In this document: positions 60,257 to 64,000 of the stretch, piece after piece | How positions within the stretch are numbered: position 1 is the stretch's first letter | How the letters are laid out: each line of letters opens with the position of its first letter | DNA from: DATGPD01 sp041398565 | GTDB taxonomy: Bacteria > Planctomycetota > UBA1135 > UBA2386 | Direction of reading: 5' to 3' | DNA length: 64,000 bases | Assembly (NCBI GenBank): GCA_041398565.1 | Contig: JAWKUN010000006.1 | Span: 682,001 to 746,000, forward strand | Notes under the pieces: model-generated | The model's input: the letters and a program-made list of their open reading frames with translations, nothing else | What the model was told of the DNA's origin: nothing | The model's database searches: none | Made by a program: the position numbers and the translations under genes

Positions 60257-61060
60257 CTACGACGAGTAGGTCACATCGAACTCGAGCGTGTCCACGTAGG
60301 TCACCGGCAGATCGTCCTGGTAGATCTCGCCGGTGGACGCGTAGCAGAACGACACGTCTGCGGCCGGCGGAATGATCGCCACCAGACCCGTGTGGCTCGA
60401 ATACGTCACTGTCGCACCGTAGTTGTCTCGCAGCCAGTCACCGACGTCCGCGAGCGGATGCGAGGCACCGTAGTCGAGGGCGAACTCCGCCGTCGACTGA
60501 TCCGGATCGACCGAGCTGCCGAAGACGCCGATCGCGAGCACCGTGCCCGGATCACAGGCCCGGACATCGAGCCTCAGCTCCACGGGCGCGGCCGAGCTGG
60601 TCTTGCGCTCCTTGGCAGGCTCGATCGTCACCTGACCGGTCGCCGTGGGCCGGCCGTTGCGCGCGTGCGCACAGCTGACGAACTTCAGGCACGAGGGCAG
60701 GATGAGGTCGTGCCGCTTGAGCTTGTCGTCTTTGCTCGGCGGACCGTTGCCAGGTCGGTTGCCGCTGGGGCGATCGACCTCGTCGATCTTGACGCGTTCG
60801 CACAGGTGCGGGAACAGCGAGTTGAACTTGGCCGCGAGCGCGGCCGCGACGGCTGCGGAATCCAAGTACTCGGGCATGGACACCGTGACCGTCTCGGTGT
60901 TAGGCGGCTGTTGATGGGTGTTCTCGACCGTCACCGAGAAGGTGTGCCGCCCCTCGCCGATGCCTTGGGGGCAGGCGACGTTGATCGTGATCCGCTGCTG
61001 GGCCGCGGCGCCGGCCGCGAGGGCCAGGGCGACCACGCCGTTGATGAGTGCGCGCAACAT
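60257..61060 (-). CDS. exported protein of unknown function
   Basis: 267 residues with signal peptide (LRALINGVVALALAAGAAAQ). The mature chain is all-beta in appearance and carries Cys residues in pairs ('VACPQG', 'LPSCLKFVSCAHARNG', 'RACDPG', 'FCYAST'). I do not recognise a family. It follows the gene at 61063 with a two-base gap, so the two are co-transcribed and may act together, both being exported. Confidence 0.65.
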   Translation of the reverse strand: MLRALINGVVALALAAGAAAQQRITINVACPQGIGEGRHTFSVTVENTHQQPPNTETVTVSMPEYLDSAAVAAALAAKFNSLFPHLCERVKIDEVDRPSGNRPGNGPPSKDDKLKRHDLILPSCLKFVSCAHARNGRPTATGQVTIEPAKERKTSSAAPVELRLDVRACDPGTVLAIGVFGSSVDPDQSTAEFALDYGASHPLADVGDWLRDNYGATVTYSSHTGLVAIIPPAADVSFCYASTGEIYQDDLPVTYVDTLEFDVTYSS

Positions 61061-61062
61061 GA

Positions 61063-61542
61063 CTACTTGCCGTCCTTGTCCGTGGTGGTGATTTCGAGGT
61101 GGAGGTCGTTGTGGTCGGCGTTTGGCGGCGAAAGGACCGGCTTGTCCGGCGTCCCCGTGTTCTTGCCGACGCCCTTGGGTGTGTTGGTGAGAACGACAAT
61201 GGAGCCTGCCGTGGTCACCCACTCTTCGGGGAGCTCGTAGTAGCGCAGCGCGCGTTTGAGCTTCGTGGCGATCTGCAGGGCGATCGACTCGCGCGTCGAC
61301 ACTCCCCGCTCCCAGCTCCAGAGAATCGGGATGTTGACGAGCGACCCGTCGGAGCGCTGGAACGTCACGGACAGCAAATCGACTCCGTCGGCGTCCGAGA
61401 CGGGTTCGCCTACCGGCGATTGATCTTGAACCGTGATTTGCGTGGTGACCCCGGCGTTCGGATTGGGCTGGGCGAGAAGCGGCGCCGCCGCGAAGAGCGG
61501 CAGGAGAAGTGGCGCGAGGGGTAGGAGTGCTCTGAGCTGCAA
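61063..61542 (-). CDS. exported protein of unknown function; start codon inside a structured repeat
   Basis: 159 residues if a TTG at 61542 is used: MQLRALLPLAPLLLPLFAAAP is then a good signal peptide. There is no ATG or GTG that would give a signal peptide; a longer reading through the repeat to an ATG at 61638 gives a non-coding-looking N-terminus. The TTG lies inside the first bases of the repeat at 61534 (antisense to it). Mature part: 'VTTQITVQDQSPVGEPVSDADG', 'LVNIPILWSWERGVSTRESIA' (two segments). Family not recognised. Insertion of the repeat may have replaced the original start. Confidence 0.6.
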   Translation of the reverse strand: MQLRALLPLAPLLLPLFAAAPLLAQPNPNAGVTTQITVQDQSPVGEPVSDADGVDLLSVTFQRSDGSLVNIPILWSWERGVSTRESIALQIATKLKRALRYYELPEEWVTTAGSIVVLTNTPKGVGKNTGTPDKPVLSPPNADHNDLHLEITTTDKDGK

Positions 61543-61717
61543 GGGCTGCGAATCGTCGCGGCGGGCACGAATTCGGCCGTGTTGTTCCGTTGCCACAGAG
61601 CTGACCAGGCCACGCCCGAGCAGCCCTGGAAGCTCCAAGCAACAACAGCGCCGGCGGCCCCTCTGGTCGGCGCTGCGCCGACATCAACCCTTCGGGTTGC
61701 GGCCGCCGGCGGCGCTG
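61534..61717 (+). repeat. structured ~180-bp repeat, reference copy
   Basis: Best-preserved isolated copy. 5' domain: GAGCT (61534-61538)-GCAA-GGGCTGC (61543-61549) pairs with GCAGCCC (61620-61626)-TGGA-AGCTC (61631-61635). 3' domain: CAGCGC and CGGCGGCC (61646-61659) pair with GGCCGCCG and GCGCTG (61701-61717, three-base bulge), enclosing GTCGGCG-CTG-CGCCGAC (61666-61682) and CAACCC-TTC-GGGTTG (61685-61699). It lies between the Rieske gene and the exported protein gene, antisense to both. Confidence 0.88.
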
Positions 61718-61743
61718 AGAGCTCTCGGCGCCGGAAGGCCGGG

Positions 61744-62088
61744 TCAGGCCGGTAGCCCGATCTCCAGCTCGCCGCCGCGCACGCGGGTCGGGAACACGAT
61801 CGTGCGATCCTCGGGGAGCGTCTTGCACGCGCCGGTGGCCAGGTCGAACCGCCACCCGTGCCAAGGACAGGCGACTTCCTCGCCACTCTGGTGGCCCTCG
61901 GCAAGCGCTGCACCGGCGTGCGGGCAGCTGTTGACTACGGCGCGGTAGCCGCACGGAGACGTCGGCACGCGGAAGACCGCCACTTCGTGTCCCTCGACGT
62001 GGACGACGGCGCCGGGGTCGAAGCGCAGGCGGTCGGGCGCCCCCACGGACACCCACTGCACTTCCCCGGTCCCTTCGTCGCTGCTCAT
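61744..62088 (-). CDS. Rieske [2Fe-2S] ferredoxin-like protein
   Basis: 114 residues. The cluster ligands are Cys55-x-His57 (CPHAG) and Cys74-x2-His77 (CPWHGW), the Rieske pattern of soluble ferredoxins that serve dioxygenases or nitrite-reductase-like systems. No membrane anchor. The start overlaps the trmB stop (ATGA), so the two are co-transcribed although functionally unrelated. The redox partner is not in the window. Confidence 0.93.
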   Translation of the reverse strand: MSSDEGTGEVQWVSVGAPDRLRFDPGAVVHVEGHEVAVFRVPTSPCGYRAVVNSCPHAGAALAEGHQSGEEVACPWHGWRFDLATGACKTLPEDRTIVFPTRVRGGELEIGLPA

Positions 62089-62792
62089 CGAGGCGCCTTC
62101 CGAAAGGCGTATCGGCGCAGGATGCGCCCCTCCTGTTGGTACTTCCGTTCGAAGTTGGTCGGCGAGAATCCGTGGCCGGGCGGCGACGCCAGCAGGCGCT
62201 CCTCGGCGTCTCGATCGCGCACGAAGAGCGGCGAGGCGCCGAGGAGGGCCACGATCTGGCCGGCGTAGGCGGCGTTGTCGGTGGCGACCAGGAGCCGACC
62301 GTTCTCCTCGAGACAGCGGTGGACGATCGCCGGCGTCTCCTCGACGAAGAACCGGCGCTTGCGGTGTCGCCGCTTGGGCCAGGGGTCGGGGTAGTACACG
62401 TGCACCGCCTGCAGGGCGCCGTCGGGTACCCGGTCGTCGAGGTACAGGCGTGCGTTGTCCACCAGCAGCACGGCGTTGGCGAGGCCCGCCTTGCCGACCT
62501 GTTCAGCGCCGAACTTGGCGTAGGCCGGCGACGCCTCGATGCCGAGGAAGAAGGTGTCGGGGCGCGCGGCAGCGGCGGCCAGGAGGAACGCGCCCTTGCC
62601 CGGTCCCACCTCGACCTCGACGTGCGCCGGCCGCCCGCGCACCAACTCCGCGAGCGGTGGAGGATTCTCGCCGCCTTCGACGTAGGGCAACGTGCCGTCG
62701 TCGTCGATGTCGCGCACACGGCGCCGGAACGACAGCCGCCCGCCGGCGTGCAGGCGGGAAGTCGGGTGGGCGGCGCCGGGCTCGGGAGTCAT
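62085..62792 (-). CDS. trmB: tRNA (guanine-N7)-methyltransferase
   Basis: 235 residues. It methylates G46 of tRNA variable loops with S-adenosylmethionine. Motif I 'VEVEVGPGKGAFLLAAA' and the family block 'VYYPDPWPKRRHRKRRF' (TrmB consensus FPDPWpKkrHhkRR) are unmistakable. Start at 62792 is preferred; a longer in-frame extension upstream to 62885 is Arg-rich and lacks conservation. Confidence 0.94.
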   Translation of the reverse strand: MTPEPGAAHPTSRLHAGGRLSFRRRVRDIDDDGTLPYVEGGENPPPLAELVRGRPAHVEVEVGPGKGAFLLAAAAARPDTFFLGIEASPAYAKFGAEQVGKAGLANAVLLVDNARLYLDDRVPDGALQAVHVYYPDPWPKRRHRKRRFFVEETPAIVHRCLEENGRLLVATDNAAYAGQIVALLGASPLFVRDRDAEERLLASPPGHGFSPTNFERKYQQEGRILRRYAFRKAPR

Positions 62793-62902
62793 GCTGCCTG
62801 GTATCGCAGGCGCGTGGGTGACGGTCAAGACAGCCGCACGAGGCACGCGCCGGCGCCGCTGGACCACCGGGTGGCACCACCGCACCGACCGCCGCGGACT
62901 CC

Positions 62903-64000
62903 TTAGCGCAGGTCGACGGCGATCTCGCCGTCGCCGGGTGCGACGTCGCGCAGCTCACGCCAGCGGTCGCGGTCGGGGTCGCCGATGCGCACGGTGTGGG
63001 GAGCGACGCGTGCGACCCAAGGCCGGAAGCGCGGGCTGGGTGCGCGCAAGGTGTAGACGACCCCTCCGTCCTGCGGGTCGATCACCTGGACGACCGGTTC
63101 GGCGGTGCCGGCAACCAGCAGGGTCGGCAGCCAGGCGGCGGCGTGTGGCCCGTTGTCGGTGAGCGGCACCGTCACCGGCCAGCCCTCGTACTGCGCTGCG
63201 CCGGCGGCAGAAGGGTCGACGGCGCGGGGCCAGCACTCGAACGTGACCGTACGCGCGGTGCGGCGCAAGCGGACGATCCCGTAGCCGGGGACGCGGTCGT
63301 GCAAAGCAGCCGGCTGGCGCCCGGTGCGCACCGGGTTGGCCACGGCGTGCACCGTCATGTGGTTGCCGAAGCCGTCGAGATAGCGACCGGTGTAGCGAGG
63401 GGCGTCGGCGCGACGGGCGGCTCCGGGTTGGGGCGGGAACCAGCGTCGGGGCCAGGCATTGGCCATGGCCGGCGTGCAGAAGGCGAAGCCGGCGTCGTCG
63501 AAGTCGTCGACGCCGTAGCGGACCAGGCTCGCGAGGTGCTGGTCGCCGGCAACGTGCACGGCGAGGCCGCGGCGCAGCGCGCGCAGGGCGGCGTTGCGCG
63601 CCGACGGCGGCCAGCCGTTGCTGTCGGCATCGGCGGCCGGCTCTTCTCCCGACGGGTACTCGCCAGGAGCCGGGATGGGCAGCTGCGGCAGCGAGGCGTC
63701 GGTGCGTGCCTTGGCCGGCGCCGTGGCCACGTTCACGAACACAGTCTGCGAGAGCGCCACCTTGGCCCACGTGCCGCCACGGAAGTCCGTCGCCCAGCGG
63801 TCGAGGAAGGCCAGCTGGCGGGCGCCGAGCAGCTCAGCGCCCGGTACGTCGGCCTGGGTACGCGGGTCGAAGCCGTCCGCCTGGAACCAGCCGTTCCTGC
63901 ACTGCCCGTCCGGCACTGCCACCGTCGGCGACGACTTGAACTTGCGGTCCTCGAGCAGCGCGAAGGACACGCCGGCGTAGTCGAGGCGCGTGAAGTAGAC
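62903..64000 (-). CDS. PhoD-type alkaline phosphatase / metallophosphatase (5' end outside window)
   Basis: Only the C-terminal 365 residues are visible. 'YAGVSFALLEDRKFKSSP' and 'LAVHVAGDQHLASLVRYG' are the conserved blocks of PhoD-like phosphatases, the second giving metal-binding Asp/His residues. The C-terminal 150 residues form an extra beta-rich domain. PhoD enzymes release phosphate from organic phosphoesters outside the cell, usually after Tat export; the N-terminus needed to see a Tat signal is beyond the right edge. Confidence 0.88.
   Translation of the reverse strand, partial: VYFTRLDYAGVSFALLEDRKFKSSPTVAVPDGQCRNGWFQADGFDPRTQADVPGAELLGARQLAFLDRWATDFRGGTWAKVALSQTVFVNVATAPAKARTDASLPQLPIPAPGEYPSGEEPAADADSNGWPPSARNAALRALRRGLAVHVAGDQHLASLVRYGVDDFDDAGFAFCTPAMANAWPRRWFPPQPGAARRADAPRYTGRYLDGFGNHMTVHAVANPVRTGRQPAALHDRVPGYGIVRLRRTARTVTFECWPRAVDPSAAGAAQYEGWPVTVPLTDNGPHAAAWLPTLLVAGTAEPVVQVIDPQDGGVVYTLRAPSPRFRPWVARVAPHTVRIGDPDRDRWRELRDVAPGDGEIAVDLR

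Noticed and set aside
61534..61717. Integron attC site
   Set aside because: Position after stop codons recalls gene cassettes, but no RYYYAAC/GTTRRRY pair is at the ends, the two-hairpin 3' domain is unlike attC, and no integrase is present.
60257..62719. 820-codon frame joining the exported protein at 60257 to the trmB region
   Set aside because: It passes out of frame through three other genes and the structured repeat; the signal peptide at 61060 marks the true start.

Overview
The window is a high-GC bacterial chromosome segment with dense genes on both strands. The gene content points to Planctomycetota: a transmembrane Ser/Thr kinase, a sigma factor fused to a membrane anchor and large extracytoplasmic part, several secreted beta-helix and beta-propeller proteins with a recurrent Cys-containing C-terminal domain, and a von Willebrand/GATase-like membrane protein of a type common there. 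No rRNA, tRNA, CRISPR array, transposase or phage gene was seen. The phylum call is inference; a myxobacterial or other large-genome group is the main alternative.

Layout. 1-5262: kinase (runs off the left end), M48-type metalloprotease, two-gene ABC exporter. 5479-14738: exported enzymes (beta-helix protein, sialidase-M60 peptidase fusion, serine hydrolase, thioredoxin-fold protein, double-domain beta-carbonic anhydrase) and apt. 14837-27348: flagellar regulation and export. A sigma28-type promoter and a class I cyclic-di-GMP riboswitch precede a FliA/WhiG-type sigma gene, followed by a CheC/CheX-like protein. A sigma54-type promoter sits directly before fliO-fliP-fliQ-fliR-flhB-flhA-flhF-flhG. 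An ankyrin gene, a small membrane protein, a second FliA-type sigma factor and a small ORF close the block. 27500-33480: a large envelope protein, a three-gene lipoprotein operon with its own sigma28-type promoter, and a secreted protein with a terminator. 33570-35246: a coiled-coil membrane protein whose reading frame continues past an in-frame TGA. 35281-41085: iron-type ABC importer (binding protein, permease, and an ATPase fused to an NHL propeller), a phytanoyl-CoA dioxygenase-like protein and arsC. 41190-47782: LamG, beta-helix, racemase-acetyltransferase and propeller proteins. 48111-56128: the sigma-factor fusion, the VWA protein and a GT-C-like membrane protein. 56976-64000: more secreted proteins, a methyltransferase, a Rieske ferredoxin, trmB and a PhoD-type phosphatase (runs off the right end).

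The most unusual feature is a family of about 180-bp intergenic repeats: one copy each at 5261, 31929 and 61534, three in tandem at 56430-56977, and a 5' fragment at 25042. Divergent copies keep the same paired arms through compensatory base changes. They begin with a conserved 4x4 internal loop and end in a two-hairpin domain, and most lie at the 3' end of a gene. This looks like an undescribed structured RNA or folding DNA element.

Working model: cyclic-di-GMP sensed by the leader RNA and the sigma54/sigma28 promoters would time flagellar assembly, while much of the rest of the window encodes an exported degradative and surface-protein repertoire.
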